A stretch of DNA of 64,000 nt from Candidatus Nitrotoga sp. LAW (GCA_003402315.1 QFXI01000017.1:59223-123222); one strand, 5' to 3'; positions 1-10,036 are shown, counted from the first letter of the stretch. The notes: generated from the sequence alone by a model not told the origin. Numbers and translations: made by a program.

Positions 1-372
1 ACCTATCGCGCAAGCGGTGCGGGCGGACAGCACATCAACAAGACCGATTCAGCGGTGCGCATCACCCACGCGCCCACCGGCATTGTTGTGCAATGCCAGA
101 GCGACCGCTCGCAACACCGCAATCGCGCCGAAGCGATGGCAATGTTGAAATCGCGTATGTATGAAGCCGAATTGCGCAAACGCAATGCCGAAAAAAAGGA
201 AATGGAAGATGGGAAAACCGACATCGGCTGGGGACATCAAATCCGCTCTTACGTTCTGGACCAATCGCGCATCAAGGATCTACGCACCAATGTAGAAATA
301 GGCAATACTCAGGGTGTGCTGGACGGCGACCTGGATGAATTTATTAGTGCCAGTTTAAAGCAAGCGGTGTAA
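1..372 (+). CDS. prfB: Peptide chain release factor 2 (RF2), C-terminal part
   Basis: The reading frame is open from base 1 and carries the class I release-factor signature [18 protein letters not shown], whose GGQ triggers peptidyl-tRNA hydrolysis at UGA/UAA codons in the ribosome. It continues through the conserved C-terminal domain (about 123 codons visible) to TAA at 370-372. The 5' part of the gene, including the usual programmed frameshift site, lies outside the window. The GGQ with downstream HINKT fits RF2/RF1; the ending ([11 protein letters not shown]) is typical of RF2. In this bacterial group lysS often follows prfB, but here the next gene is an unrelated small membrane protein. 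Confidence 0.93.
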   Translation, partial: TYRASGAGGQHINKTDSAVRITHAPTGIVVQCQSDRSQHRNRAEAMAMLKSRMYEAELRKRNAEKKEMEDGKTDIGWGHQIRSYVLDQSRIKDLRTNVEIGNTQGVLDGDLDEFISASLKQAV

Positions 373-645
373 TCAAGCTTAATACTCTCAACGGTTGAAG
401 CAATTAAACAATCAGTCCATCGGCGACACGTACCGTAAACTGGCAAACACCTTATTCGTCTTTCATCAACGGAAAATTAAAGCAGGGCAAGTGTTAACGC
501 CGACCGAAAGCTGCCCCAGATATTATCGATAATATCTTTGTCGCCTATGTTAGCCAATATCACGATATTTTATTGGCGGTTTTCTAAAAGAATATATCAA
601 AATCGGTAAAAATTTATCGGTTGGTCATTCAAACTTGCTTACATT

Positions 646-969
646 ATGGATATAACAAGCTTGTTATTTATACTGTTAACAGTCGCGCTTGGGTGGTTCT
701 GGTTCGACAGTCTACGCGCCCTTGAGACGGCCCGGAATATGGGCAAATATATTTGCCACAATGAAAATTTACAATTCCTTGACGACACGGTTGCCAGCAT
801 CGGACTAGCTCTTGCCCGCGACAAGACTGGGCGAAGGGTATTGCGGCGCACGTATCGTTTTTTATTCAGCGAAACGGGTAATACCCGACTTGAAGGCCGA
901 CTGGTCTTGCTCGGTAATAAAGTCGAATCAGTCACTATGGAACCCTATCAAATAATGTCCACACATTGA
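646..969 (+). CDS. DUF3301 family small membrane-anchored protein
   Basis: A 107-residue protein with one N-terminal hydrophobic segment (residues about 3-20, rich in L, F and W) followed by a soluble domain. The pattern (LRALETARNMGKYICHNENLQFLDDTVA, split here as LRALETARN, ICHNENLQFLDDTVA and RRTYRFLFSETG) matches the DUF3301 family, whose members are about 100 residues with an N-terminal anchor. The function is unknown. About 270 bases separate it from prfB and no operon partner is evident. The start ATG at 646 places the hydrophobic segment right at the N-terminus, as expected. Confidence 0.72.
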   Translation: MDITSLLFILLTVALGWFWFDSLRALETARNMGKYICHNENLQFLDDTVASIGLALARDKTGRRVLRRTYRFLFSETGNTRLEGRLVLLGNKVESVTMEPYQIMSTH

Positions 970-1145
970 CGCACACTTTTGCCAAACTTTCTGATGCAAT
1001 TCGCTGAATAGCTCCTGAAAATTTAATTTCCTTGCCTTCAACACGCTGAACAAAAAGCTTTTTTCGCCTTAACCCATGAGACGCTTGCCTTGTACGAGAA
1101 TTTTGTCAACAATGGCATCTCCTCATGAGAGATTACCCAGACTAG

Positions 1146-1607
1146 ATGCTTAATCAAACTATTGCCGATTTCGTAATACCGGCCACTGACGGAGTGACTT
1201 TCAAACTTTCTGCCGCACGTGGCAAATTGCTGGTGATTTATTTTTACCCCAAGGACGATACTCCTGGCTGTACTACTGAGAGCCAGCAATTCCGGGATCT
1301 GTATACGGATTTTAAAAAAGCTGATTGTGAGGTAGTCGGCATTTCACGCGATAGCATAGAATCGCATGAAAAATTCAAAACCAAGTTCAGTCTGCCATTC
1401 GCCCTACTTGCCGATTCAGATGAAACGGTATGTGAACAGTTCGGCGTAATGAAGCTGAAGAATATGTATGGCAAACAAGTGCGGGGTATCGAACGCAGTA
1501 CTTTCGTGCTCGACCGGGATGGCATACTGCGTGGCGAATGGCGCGGTGTTAAAGTCGACGGCCACGCTCAGGAAGTATTGCAATTCGTGCAATCTTTAAC
1601 CACATAA
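1146..1607 (+). CDS. bcp: Thiol peroxidase Bcp (peroxiredoxin Q)
   Basis: A 153-residue thioredoxin-fold peroxidase that reduces H2O2 and organic hydroperoxides with thioredoxin as electron donor. The active-site region reads FYPKDDTPGCTTES, with the peroxidatic Cys in PGCT; the usual Bcp resolving Cys five residues later is not present (the sequence reads GCTTESQQF), so this is probably a 1-Cys-type or atypical Bcp. The arginine-containing segment CEVVGISRDS and the final GVKVDGHAQEVL are family landmarks. The PIN-PhoH gene starts 8 bases downstream, suggesting co-transcription. Confidence 0.93.
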   Translation: MLNQTIADFVIPATDGVTFKLSAARGKLLVIYFYPKDDTPGCTTESQQFRDLYTDFKKADCEVVGISRDSIESHEKFKTKFSLPFALLADSDETVCEQFGVMKLKNMYGKQVRGIERSTFVLDRDGILRGEWRGVKVDGHAQEVLQFVQSLTT

Positions 1608-1615
1608 GGCACATC

Positions 1616-3031
1616 ATGCCCTCCCACAAAACATTGGCTGCAAATCATATTACTAAGCTATTCGTGCTCGATACCAATGTACTGATGCATGATCCAACCA
1701 GCCTGTTCCGGTTTGAGGAACATGACATTTACTTGCCAATATTCGTGTTGGAAGAGTTAGATAACAATAAAAAAGGCATGACTGAAGTCGCACGCAATGC
1801 CCGGCAGGCCAGCCGCTTTCTCGACTCTTTGGTAAGCGAAAGCACGCATAACATTGATGCTGGCGTGCCACTACAAACGTCAAGCAACAAGGGCGCTACC
1901 GGTCGTTTATTTTTGCAAACCCAATTCATCAACAACGAGTTGCCTGCCAATATGGCGATTGGCAAAGCCGACAACGCCATCCTCGGGGTGGTAATGTTCC
2001 TCCACAAGCAGCAACCCAAGCGTTCCGTGATCTTGGTCAGCAAGGATATCAACATGCGCATTAAAGCGCGTGCGCTGGGACTGGATGCGCAGGATTATTT
2101 TAATGACAAGGTACTGGAAGATACCGACCTGCTTTACACCGGCGTACTGGCGTTACCGCAGGATTTTTGGGACAAACACGGCAAGGACATGAAATCCGGG
2201 CCACAAGGTGAACACACTTTTTACAATATTCAGGGGCCGCTATGCCGTGACATGCTGTTGAATCAATTTGTATATCAAGAAAACGGTAATAGTCCTTTCT
2301 ATGCGGTAGTCACAGAACAAAATGACAACACTGCCATGTTGCGCACGTTGACTGACTATACCCACACCAAAAATGCCATTTGGGGAATTACTGCACGTAA
2401 TCGCGAACAGAGCTTCGTGCTTAACTTACTGATGAACCCGGAGATTGACTTTGTCACACTGCTCGGTCAGGCTGGTACCGGCAAAACCCTGTTAACACTC
2501 GCCGCCGGGCTAGTGCAGATGCTGGAACATAAATTGTATTCAGAAATCATCATGACCCGCGTCACCGTACCGGTTGGTGAAGACATTGGTTTTTTACCGG
2601 GTACAGAAGAAGAAAAAATGTCGCCCTGGATGGGCGCACTAGATGACAATTTGGATGTACTCAACAAACCCAACGATGAAAGTGGAGAATGGGGACGAGC
2701 CGCCACGCGCGATCTGATCCGTTCACGCATCAAAATCAAATCCCTTAACTTTATGCGTGGACGCACTTTTTTGAATAAATATCTGATCATTGATGAAGCC
2801 CAGAACCTCACCCCCAAGCAAATGAAAACGCTGATCACGCGTGCAGGTCCGGGCACCAAGGTAGTATGCATGGGCAATATCGCACAGATTGATACACCCT
2901 ACTTGACCGAAGGCAGCTCTGGATTGACTTATGTGGTGGATCGTTTCAAGGGCTGGCAGCATAGCGGACATGTCACCTTGCAAAGGGGAGAACGTTCACG
3001 TCTGGCCGACCATGCCGGAGAAGTGCTGTGA
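1616..3031 (+). CDS. PhoH family protein with N-terminal PIN domain
   Basis: A 471-residue two-domain protein of the YlaK/PhoH2 type. Residues about 14-150 form a PIN RNase-like domain starting VLDTNVLMHDP, with acidic residues in the expected places. Residues about 250-470 form a PhoH P-loop ATPase with Walker A GQAGTGKT near residue 285 and Walker B LIIDEAQN near residue 390. PhoH2 proteins couple RNA unwinding to PIN-domain cleavage, so RNA handling is a reasonable expectation. The 8-base spacing to bcp implies one transcript. Length and domain order are normal for the family. Confidence 0.92.
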   Translation: MPSHKTLAANHITKLFVLDTNVLMHDPTSLFRFEEHDIYLPIFVLEELDNNKKGMTEVARNARQASRFLDSLVSESTHNIDAGVPLQTSSNKGATGRLFLQTQFINNELPANMAIGKADNAILGVVMFLHKQQPKRSVILVSKDINMRIKARALGLDAQDYFNDKVLEDTDLLYTGVLALPQDFWDKHGKDMKSGPQGEHTFYNIQGPLCRDMLLNQFVYQENGNSPFYAVVTEQNDNTAMLRTLTDYTHTKNAIWGITARNREQSFVLNLLMNPEIDFVTLLGQAGTGKTLLTLAAGLVQMLEHKLYSEIIMTRVTVPVGEDIGFLPGTEEEKMSPWMGALDDNLDVLNKPNDESGEWGRAATRDLIRSRIKIKSLNFMRGRTFLNKYLIIDEAQNLTPKQMKTLITRAGPGTKVVCMGNIAQIDTPYLTEGSSGLTYVVDRFKGWQHSGHVTLQRGERSRLADHAGEVL

Positions 3032-3137
3032 GTAACCATCATTCCGGTATCTTAATTTCAACTTTTCCAACCCCCTCGCTTTCAAATGAAAAGCTTGGGG
3101 AAAAATTTGTCAGATTACCTATTTTCAAGATAGCTTA

Positions 3138-3533
3138 ATGAGCGAAAAAATCCAAAAACCAGACGCTATCTGGCGCGACGAACTTACCCCCGAACAATAC
3201 AAAATATGCCGCCAGTGCGGCACCGAACCCGCATTTACTGGCATGTATTGGGATTGCCATGACAGCGGACTGTATCGTTGTGTGTGCTGTAGTAACGCAC
3301 TATTCGATTCAGGTGTAAAATTTGAATCCGGCAGTGGCTGGCCCAGTTTCTGGCAACCATACCAGCCTGACAGCGTCACTATGAAAAAAGATGCCAGTCA
3401 TGGCATGGAACGCACGGAAGTTTTATGTAGTCGCTGTGATGCCCATCTTGGCCATGTATTCGAGGATGGCCCGGAACCGACAGGACTGCGCTACTGCATC
3501 AACTCCGCCGCACTAACCCTAGACCGAGAATAA
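3138..3533 (+). CDS. msrB: Peptide-methionine (R)-S-oxide reductase MsrB
   Basis: A 131-residue enzyme that reduces the R epimer of methionine sulfoxide in proteins. Two CxxC zinc pairs are visible (CVCC near residue 48 and CSRC near residue 96), with the substrate-binding [18 protein letters not shown], and the catalytic Cys in LRYCINS near residue 120. It is the first gene of a run with yciB, a YciI protein, a BolA protein and a peptidyl-prolyl isomerase, an order common in betaproteobacteria. Confidence 0.96.
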   Translation: MSEKIQKPDAIWRDELTPEQYKICRQCGTEPAFTGMYWDCHDSGLYRCVCCSNALFDSGVKFESGSGWPSFWQPYQPDSVTMKKDASHGMERTEVLCSRCDAHLGHVFEDGPEPTGLRYCINSAALTLDRE

Positions 3534-3556
3534 ATTTCCCTGCATAACCGATCGCC

Positions 3557-4099
3557 ATGAAATTATTATTTGACCTATTCCCCGTTATCCTGTTCTTTAT
3601 CGCATTCAAAGTGTTCAACGTTTATGTTGCCACAGGGACTGCGATTGTTGCCACCATCGCCCAAATTGGATGGGTTAAATGGCGGCACGGCAAGGTAGAT
3701 ACCATGCTATGGGTAAGCTTTGCCATCATTGCCGTATTCGGTGGCGCGACCCTCCTTCTTCACGATGAAACCTTCATCAAATTTAAACCCACGATTCTAT
3801 ATTGGGTGTTTGCCATCATACTGTTGGGTTCTAATCTACTCTTAAAAAAGAATCTGATGCACACTTTGTTGAAGGAAAAAATGACGCTTCCAACTAAAGT
3901 ATGGAACCAAGTCAACTTGAGCTGGAGTTTATTCTTTGTTCTGCTCGGCGTTGTAAATTTATATATTGCATTTAACTTTTCTACAGATGCATGGGTTAAT
4001 TTCAAACTTTTTGGTGCCACCGGAATGATGCTAGTATTTGTGCTGCTACAAGCAATGGCGCTGTCGAAATACATGTCAGAAGAAAAGGAAAGCAACTAA
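3557..4099 (+). CDS. yciB: Inner-membrane septation protein A family (YciB)
   Basis: A 180-residue polytopic inner-membrane protein with about five to six hydrophobic segments. It starts MKLLFDLFPVILFFIAF, a hallmark of YciB, and contains the conserved KPTILYW and WNQVNLSW segments. YciB is linked to cell-envelope integrity and septation; its biochemical role is unsettled. It lies 23 bases after msrB and its stop codon is directly followed by the next start (4099/4100). Confidence 0.94.
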   Translation: MKLLFDLFPVILFFIAFKVFNVYVATGTAIVATIAQIGWVKWRHGKVDTMLWVSFAIIAVFGGATLLLHDETFIKFKPTILYWVFAIILLGSNLLLKKNLMHTLLKEKMTLPTKVWNQVNLSWSLFFVLLGVVNLYIAFNFSTDAWVNFKLFGATGMMLVFVLLQAMALSKYMSEEKESN

Positions 4100-4402
4100 A
4101 TGCTATACGCCATTATCGGCCATGATGTACCTGACAGTTTAACAAAACGTCTGGCAACACGCCCCGCACACGTGGCGCGGCTACAAGCGCTGCAAAACGA
4201 AGGGCGCTTAATGCTGGCTGGCCCTTTCCCAAATGTAGATGCTGTGGATCCCGGCGCTGCGGGGTTTTCCGGCAGCTTGATAGTGGCAGAATTTGCTACG
4301 TTAAGGGACGCGGAAACATGGGCTCAGGCTGATCCCTATATGATCGCTGGGGTATATACGCAAATTCTGGTCAAACCATTTAAGAAAGTATTTCCAATAT
4401 GA
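4100..4402 (+). CDS. YciI family protein
   Basis: A 100-residue ferredoxin-like protein. It begins [13 protein letters not shown] and has the family pattern [24 protein letters not shown], here noted by the pieces [11 protein letters not shown] and [10 protein letters not shown], containing the His and Asp-region residues conserved in YciI. Members include small dehalogenase-like and muconolactone isomerase-like folds; no substrate can be named. It starts immediately after yciB and overlaps the BolA gene by 4 bases (ATGA), so the three are translationally coupled. Confidence 0.9.
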   Translation: MLYAIIGHDVPDSLTKRLATRPAHVARLQALQNEGRLMLAGPFPNVDAVDPGAAGFSGSLIVAEFATLRDAETWAQADPYMIAGVYTQILVKPFKKVFPI

Positions 4403-4689
4403 ACCATTTCGCAACCAATCACTCGAACAACCGCATAGAGCAGATGAATACCCTCCTTGCGGCGCTTCAACCCATAAAAATAGAGATTGCCGATGATAGC
4501 CATAAGCATGCAGGACATATTGGCGCGCGTGGTGGTGGTGGGCACTATCGCCTCCTGATTGTATCCACGCAATTTGCTAGCAAGCCTACTTTGACTCGGC
4601 ACCGTATGGTATATACTGCACTGGGAGACATGATGAAGCACGACATTCATGCGCTGGCCATTGCTGCCTATACACCAGAAGAACTATAA
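4399..4689 (+). CDS. BolA family protein
   Basis: A 96-residue protein with the BolA fold signature: DDSHKHAGH near the centre, followed by [13 protein letters not shown] and ending in [16 protein letters not shown]. The His residues are those BolA proteins use to bind a [2Fe-2S] cluster together with monothiol glutaredoxins. Roles in the family include iron-sulfur handling and envelope/morphology control. The start overlaps the upstream stop by 4 bases. The subfamily (BolA versus IbaG) cannot be settled by eye. Confidence 0.9.
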   Translation: MNHFATNHSNNRIEQMNTLLAALQPIKIEIADDSHKHAGHIGARGGGGHYRLLIVSTQFASKPTLTRHRMVYTALGDMMKHDIHALAIAAYTPEEL

Positions 4690-4722
4690 TTTTTAATTTA
4701 AACTTTCAACGAGGACTGAACA

Positions 4723-5508
4723 ATGCTGAAATTTTCAAAACTTGCCACTATCACTCTATTTTCTGCACTTGCAGCGAATCAGGTTTATGCGCAAGAAAAG
4801 CCCGCCGCAGTAGTAAATGGCGTCGCCATCCCGCAAGCGCGCGCGAACATGCTCGTGAAGGCTGCCGCTTCGCAAGGTAAAATGGACAGTCCAGAACTAC
4901 GTCTCACTATTCAAGATGAATTAATCAACCGGGAAATCATGGCACAAGAAGCGGTAAAACATGGTTTCGATAAACAAGTCGACACTATTAACCAATTCGA
5001 ACTAGCCAAACAAACCGTTCTTGTAAATGCCTTTTTACAAGACTATCTTAAAAACCATCCCATTAGCGAAGACGCAATCAAGCAAGAATATGAAAACATT
5101 AAGCAAACCACAGGTGGTAAGGAATACAATGCACGCCACATTTTGGTAAAAGATGAAAATGAAGCGAAATCTATTGCTGCCCAACTAAAAAAAGGAAGCA
5201 AGTTTGAAGAGTTAGCAAAAAAGCACTCTTTAGACCAAGGCTCGCGTGACAAGGGTGGTTCTCTGGGTTGGGCCCTGCCAGGTAATTTCATGCAGACGTT
5301 TGCGGATGCACTGGTAAATCTGAAAAAAGGTGGTGTGAGTGCGCCAGTGAAATCTGACGCTGGCTGGCACCTGATTAAACAAGAAGATGTGCGTGATTTC
5401 AAGTTTCCTGCTTACCGGGATGTGAAAGCGAACATAATGCAACGTCTACAGCAGCAAGCCATACAAAAGGCTGTCGTTGACCTGCGCGCCAAAGCGAAAA
5501 TTGAATAA
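4723..5508 (+). CDS. Periplasmic PpiC-type peptidyl-prolyl cis-trans isomerase
   Basis: A 261-residue protein with a Sec signal peptide ending near VYAQE (residue 24), a SurA/PrsA-like helical N-domain, and one parvulin domain around residues 135-230. The parvulin marks are ARHILVKDE, LAKKHSLDQGS, GGSLGWALPGNF and VKSDAGWHLI. It should fold outer-membrane or periplasmic proteins. It is the last gene of the msrB-yciB-YciI-BolA run and is followed by a clear intrinsic terminator at 5527-5553. Single-parvulin architecture separates it from true SurA, which has two. Confidence 0.92.
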   Translation: MLKFSKLATITLFSALAANQVYAQEKPAAVVNGVAIPQARANMLVKAAASQGKMDSPELRLTIQDELINREIMAQEAVKHGFDKQVDTINQFELAKQTVLVNAFLQDYLKNHPISEDAIKQEYENIKQTTGGKEYNARHILVKDENEAKSIAAQLKKGSKFEELAKKHSLDQGSRDKGGSLGWALPGNFMQTFADALVNLKKGGVSAPVKSDAGWHLIKQEDVRDFKFPAYRDVKANIMQRLQQQAIQKAVVDLRAKAKIE

Positions 5509-5526
5509 ACTGATTCAAGTTCAAAC

Positions 5527-5553
5527 AAAAGGCGACTAATGTCGCCTTTTTTG
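5527..5553 (+). terminator. Intrinsic terminator after the PpiC gene
   Basis: A perfect 10-bp stem AAAAGGCGAC / GTCGCCTTTT with a TAAT loop followed by more T, 18 bases after the stop codon. The A-rich 5' arm means it can also act on the opposite strand. Confidence 0.9.
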
Positions 5554-5734
5554 TTGATGAGCCCAATATGGCAAGTTATGCACCAATCCGACTTGACTGG
5601 CGTGGGTCAGTTGGAGGCAACAACCCTCTACTGCACCGCGACTCCATCGTACAGTATGTCGCCATTTTTTAGATGACTCCGGGGGAAAATACACGCATCG
5701 GCAGAATAGCTTCGGGTGTGATACCTTTCTTTTT

Positions 5735-7576
5735 ATGACTGCCCCCACCGCCCAACAAATTCTCCACGATGTTTTCGGCTATACGTCCTTTCGTGGTGAA
5801 CAACAATCTATAGTTGAATATGTTGTTACTGGAGGTGATGCGCTGGTATTAATGCCAACCGGCGGCGGCAAGTCTTTGTGCTACCAGCTTCCGGCATTGT
5901 TGCGGCGTGGGGTGGGCATCGTAGTGTCACCGTTGATTGCGTTGATGCAGGATCAGGTGGACGCACTTAGCCAGCTTGGTGTGCGCGCCGCTTTTCTTAA
6001 CTCCAGCCTGGATGCAAACACGGCGCGCGCCGTGTCAAGCCGTTTATTGCGGGGTGATTTAGATCTCTTATATGTAGCGCCAGAGCGGTTGCTGATGGCT
6101 GGATTCTTATCCATGTTGGCACAGGTGCAAGCCGAGCATGGCATGGCACTGTTCGCTATTGACGAGGCGCATTGCGTATCGCAATGGGGCCATGACTTCC
6201 GTCCCGAGTACCGCGGACTGACGGTATTGCATGAACGCTTTCCGGACGTGCCGCGCATCGCGCTAACGGCCACGGCGGATGCGCCAACGCGGGGCGAGAT
6301 TGTCGAGCGGCTGGCGCTGGAACATGCGCGCCAATTTATATCTAGTTTCGACCGTCCCAACATCCGTTACCGGGTAACACTGAAAGCCAATGCCCGGCAG
6401 CAATTGCTGACGTTTTTGGAAACGGAACATGCTAATGATGCCGGCATCGTATATTGCCTATCACGAAAAAAAGTGGATGAAACTGCCGCGTGGCTTCAGG
6501 AACGTGGCTGGAATGCATTGCCTTACCATGCCGGACTGGATGCGTCCGTGCGTAACGAAAATCAACGCTGTTTCCTGCGCAAGGAGGGCGTCATCATAGT
6601 TGCCACTGTCGCTTTCGGCATGGGCATCGACAAACCCAACGTGCGCTTTGTCGCCCACCTTGATCTGCCCAAGAGCATGGAAGGCTATTATCAGGAAACG
6701 GGCCGGGCCGGACGCGACGGCTTGCCCGCAGATGCATGGATGACTTACGGTTTGGGCGATGTGGTATCCATGCGTCAGATGCTGGCATCCGGCGATGCGC
6801 CCGAAGAACGAAAACGGTTAGAGGTGCATAAACTTGATGCACTACTGGGGTTTTGCGAATCCACTGCCTGCCGCCACCAAATTATCTTGCGCTATTTTGG
6901 AGAGGAACATCCTGGTAACTGTGCGCAGTGCGACAATTGCCTAGAGCCGATCGATACTTGGGACGCGACTCAAGCGGCACGTATGGCATTGTCGTGTGTG
7001 TACCGCACTGGACAACGCTTCGGTGTTGGCTATTTGATTGACGTGCTACTGGGCAAGACCACTGCACAGGTCGAAAAATTTCGCCACCAACAACTTAGTA
7101 CTTTTGGAATCGGCCAATCGCTTGCGCAGGCTCAATGGAGCAGTGTCTATCGCCAGTTGGTTGCTGCCGGTTTGCTCAATGTGGACATGGAAGCTTACGG
7201 CGGATTGCGCCTTACCGAACAAGCGCGCCCGGTGCTTCGCGGTGAATCCGAAGTATGGTTGCGGCGCGATGCTAAACCAGCTAAGAACAAAATCAGCAAA
7301 GTTGAACACGGTGCAAGAATGCGTGAAGCATTTGCCAGTGCAAATGAAGACCCGCTGTGGCTGGCGCTTAAAGCTAAGCGCATGGAGCTCGCCCGCGAAC
7401 AAGGCGTACCGCCTTATGTAATTTTTCACGACAGCACTTTGCTGGAAATTCTCAAACTTCGTCCTGATAATCTCACCGATTTAGGAAAAATTAGCGGGGT
7501 CGGCTTAGCCAAGTTAGCCCGTTATGGAGATGATTTTTTGAAAGTCATCGAAGATGAGGGGAACGGACGTTATTGA
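5735..7576 (+). CDS. recQ: ATP-dependent DNA helicase RecQ
   Basis: A 613-residue 3'-5' superfamily 2 helicase acting in recombination and fork repair. Walker A is [15 protein letters not shown] near residue 41; the DEAH box is [17 protein letters not shown], containing the RecQ aromatic-rich loop. The second RecA lobe includes [16 protein letters not shown] and GRAGRDG. The zinc-binding Cys set (C in CRHQ and CAQCDNC) is near residues 380-405, then a winged helix, and a C-terminal HRDC domain around residues 535-605. Length equals the E. coli enzyme. It stands alone and converges with ptsI. Confidence 0.97.
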   Translation: MTAPTAQQILHDVFGYTSFRGEQQSIVEYVVTGGDALVLMPTGGGKSLCYQLPALLRRGVGIVVSPLIALMQDQVDALSQLGVRAAFLNSSLDANTARAVSSRLLRGDLDLLYVAPERLLMAGFLSMLAQVQAEHGMALFAIDEAHCVSQWGHDFRPEYRGLTVLHERFPDVPRIALTATADAPTRGEIVERLALEHARQFISSFDRPNIRYRVTLKANARQQLLTFLETEHANDAGIVYCLSRKKVDETAAWLQERGWNALPYHAGLDASVRNENQRCFLRKEGVIIVATVAFGMGIDKPNVRFVAHLDLPKSMEGYYQETGRAGRDGLPADAWMTYGLGDVVSMRQMLASGDAPEERKRLEVHKLDALLGFCESTACRHQIILRYFGEEHPGNCAQCDNCLEPIDTWDATQAARMALSCVYRTGQRFGVGYLIDVLLGKTTAQVEKFRHQQLSTFGIGQSLAQAQWSSVYRQLVAAGLLNVDMEAYGGLRLTEQARPVLRGESEVWLRRDAKPAKNKISKVEHGARMREAFASANEDPLWLALKAKRMELAREQGVPPYVIFHDSTLLEILKLRPDNLTDLGKISGVGLAKLARYGDDFLKVIEDEGNGRY

Positions 7577-7636
7577 TACCGATGGCATGTTACGGGTGCT
7601 GTGTTAAGTTAATGATTGACTCCATTGCTGAGCTCA

Positions 7637-9364
7637 CTAAGCAGCGTTCAATTTTTCCAGCAACCCGCGTATTTTTAGCGGATCATTAGCGCGCAATATC
7701 CTTTCTGTCAGCGTTACAATCTCTGGCAAGCTGGTGGTAAGAACGCACTGTTTAACAGGGAGCAGTTGCGCTGAATTCATGGAGAATTGACGCAAGCCGA
7801 GACCGAGCAGCAGCCGGGCATAGTCAACATTACCAGCCATTTCCCCGCACACCGAAATCGGAATGCCGGCTTTATTGGCATTACCAATAACATGTGCCAG
7901 CAGATATAGAACGGCGGGATGCAACGGATCATATAGATGGGCCACTTCCTCATCTGTGCGATCTATTGCCAGCGTATATTGGATCAAATCGTTGGTGCCG
8001 ATGGAAAGAAAATCCAGCTTTTTGATAAACACGTCGAGCACCAGAGCAGCTGCAGGAATTTCTATCATGCCGCCAATTTGTATCTCACGGTTATAGGGGA
8101 TACCCTCGTCATCCAGGCTTTGCTTAGCAAAAGAGATAAATTGTAAGGTCTGGTTAATCTCCGACACACCGGAAAGCATAGGTACCAGTATTTTTACATT
8201 GCCGTAATACGAGGCGCGTAGTAATGCACGTAGTTGAGTACGGAACAATTGCGGCTCGGCCAGACACAGCCGAATAGCACGCAGCCCCAATGCGGGGTTG
8301 CTGGCAACACGCTGGGCACCATTAAGCTGTTTGTCCGCACCAAGGTCGAAGGTACGGATGGTCACAGGCAACCCTTTCATTCCTTCTGCCACAGCGCGAT
8401 AAGCTACAAATTGCTCTTCTTCATCCGGCAGGACATCACGATTAAGGAACAAAAATTCGCTGCGAAATAACCCTATGCCAGTGGCGCCATTTTCATAAAC
8501 TTCCACCAAGTCGTTTGGAAGTTCGATATTCGCGTGCAGCTCGATGGCAGTACCATCAAGTGTTTTGGCAAGCGTGGATTTCAGGCACTTAAGTTGGTTC
8601 CGTTTTTCGTCCCATTGATTCTGAAGCAATTTGTATTCGACAAGAACCTGCTCGTCAGGATTAACAATAACGACACCTTGCCCACCATCCACGATGAGCA
8701 AATCGTTCTCTCGCATCAACTGGCGCGCACGATGCAAACCAACCACACATGGTGTACTTAGGCCACGCGCTATGATGGCGGTATGCGAAGTGGCACCGCC
8801 CAAATCGGTCAAGATAGCGGAAAATTGATGCGGCTTAACTTGGATCAGGTCAGCCGGACTAATATCGTGCGCTATCAAAATCATTTTTACGTCAGGCATG
8901 CTGACAGGTGGCAAATAGCCCGGTTGGCCGGTAAGTTTCTTAAGCACACGCTCCACCACCTGCACTACGTCAGTTTTTCGCTCGCGCAGGTAAGCATCGT
9001 CAAATGCCTCAAATTGGGCGACCAGCGCATCCATCTGTACTTTAAGCGCCCATTCCGCATTGCATTGTTCGCGCTCTATCATTTTGCGCGATGCCAACTC
9101 AATATGCTCATCGGCTAAAATCATCAAATGCAGATCAAGAAAAGCATCGAACTCGGCAGCTGCATGCAGCGGACGATTGCTGCGCAATCCGGCCAATTCC
9201 TGGCGCGTACTTTCCATCGCAGCGTCAAAGCGCGCAACTTCTTCATGTATCAGATACTTAGGCATCACATAGTGCATCACTTCTAACACAGTGTGCGAAA
9301 GAAGATGGGCATAACCGATGGCAATACCACTGGAGACTGGAATGCCATGCAGGGTGAAGCTCAT
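7637..9364 (-). CDS. ptsI: Phosphoenolpyruvate-protein phosphotransferase (PTS Enzyme I)
   Basis: A 575-residue cytoplasmic enzyme that autophosphorylates from PEP and passes phosphate to HPr. The swivelling His lies in GGATSHTAIIARG near residue 195, and the PEP-binding domain shows GIGLFRSEFLF, the catalytic-loop region SVCGEMAGN with Cys, and the IGTNDLIQYTLA segment. The gene overlaps ptsH by 4 bases (ATGA). There is no sugar-specific EIIBC in the window, so the system is probably a regulatory PTS, as in many betaproteobacteria. Confidence 0.97.
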   Translation of the reverse strand: MSFTLHGIPVSSGIAIGYAHLLSHTVLEVMHYVMPKYLIHEEVARFDAAMESTRQELAGLRSNRPLHAAAEFDAFLDLHLMILADEHIELASRKMIEREQCNAEWALKVQMDALVAQFEAFDDAYLRERKTDVVQVVERVLKKLTGQPGYLPPVSMPDVKMILIAHDISPADLIQVKPHQFSAILTDLGGATSHTAIIARGLSTPCVVGLHRARQLMRENDLLIVDGGQGVVIVNPDEQVLVEYKLLQNQWDEKRNQLKCLKSTLAKTLDGTAIELHANIELPNDLVEVYENGATGIGLFRSEFLFLNRDVLPDEEEQFVAYRAVAEGMKGLPVTIRTFDLGADKQLNGAQRVASNPALGLRAIRLCLAEPQLFRTQLRALLRASYYGNVKILVPMLSGVSEINQTLQFISFAKQSLDDEGIPYNREIQIGGMIEIPAAALVLDVFIKKLDFLSIGTNDLIQYTLAIDRTDEEVAHLYDPLHPAVLYLLAHVIGNANKAGIPISVCGEMAGNVDYARLLLGLGLRQFSMNSAQLLPVKQCVLTTSLPEIVTLTERILRANDPLKIRGLLEKLNAA

Positions 9365-9630
9365 TCGCCTTCTCCAAAATAATCATTAACCAAGGCAAGA
9401 ATTGCATCCATTGCCTCCCTCTCTTTTTCGCCGCTGGTTTCGATGTTAATGGTGCTTCCTTTGGCAGCGGCCAGCATCATTACACCCATAATGCTTTTTG
9501 CATTCACGCGCCGACCCGCCCGTGACATCCATATTTCACAAGGAAACTTTGAGGCAAGCTGAGTCAGCTTGGACGAGGCGCGTGCATGCAACCCCAGCTT
9601 GTTAATGATTATTGCATCTTGATTCAACAT
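9361..9630 (-). CDS. ptsH: Phosphocarrier protein HPr
   Basis: An 89-residue protein with the phosphorylatable His in GLHARASSKL near residue 15 and the regulatory Ser region KSIMGVMML near residue 46. The start at 9630 (MLNQDAI) is preferred over an in-frame ATG 12 bases upstream because it has an AGGGA ribosome-binding site 5 bases before it and matches normal HPr length. It begins inside the end of the EIIA gene (about 29 bases overlap) and is coupled by ATGA to ptsI. The KSIMGV motif is where HPr kinase acts in organisms that have it. Confidence 0.95.
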   Translation of the reverse strand: MLNQDAIIINKLGLHARASSKLTQLASKFPCEIWMSRAGRRVNAKSIMGVMMLAAAKGSTINIETSGEKEREAMDAILALVNDYFGEGE

Positions 9631-10036
9631 CACATCCCTCATCCGTATCCATTAAAACAATACATTCGCGCCCACATTCCAATGCCTTCTGAGCGACTTC
9701 CGCCAGCGGCTTATGGCTATTACAAACCGCGCGCAGCAGCATAGGCAGGTTTACCCCAGCCACCCCTACTGCCCGGCCAGGCTGAAACAGCCGTCGTCCA
9801 ATATTGCACGGAGTTGAACCAATTAGGTCGGACAACACCAACACCCCCTCTCCGGTATCCAATTGCACCATAAGTTCCCGTCCTTCGTCTTCTTTACGTT
9901 GCGGGTCATCATCGGCCAAAACCGACAATACCTTCAAGTTAGGTGACACACCGCCCATAACATGCCGTACGCAATCCACCAGGCTATCACCAAGACCATT
10001 GTGGGTTATCAATAAAATTCCGATCACTTCAAGCAA
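9602..10036 (-). CDS. PTS system mannose-type EIIA protein
   Basis: A 144-residue EIIA-Man-like domain. It begins with a beta strand IGILLITHNGLGDSL, in which the His near residue 12 is the phosphorylation site, and carries VLVLSDLIGSTPCNIG, the second family motif. Stand-alone EIIA-Man proteins next to HPr and EI are typical of the betaproteobacterial regulatory PTS and usually control other processes rather than transport sugar. The long C-terminal tail after VLMDTDEGCD overlaps ptsH and is of unknown importance. Confidence 0.9.
   Translation of the reverse strand: MLEVIGILLITHNGLGDSLVDCVRHVMGGVSPNLKVLSVLADDDPQRKEDEGRELMVQLDTGEGVLVLSDLIGSTPCNIGRRLFQPGRAVGVAGVNLPMLLRAVCNSHKPLAEVAQKALECGRECIVLMDTDEGCDVESRCNNH

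Noticed and set aside
3068..3101. Hairpin CCCCTCGCTTTC / GAAAAGCTTGGGG after the PhoH gene
   Set aside because: Stem is imperfect and followed by A rather than T, so it is not called as a terminator.
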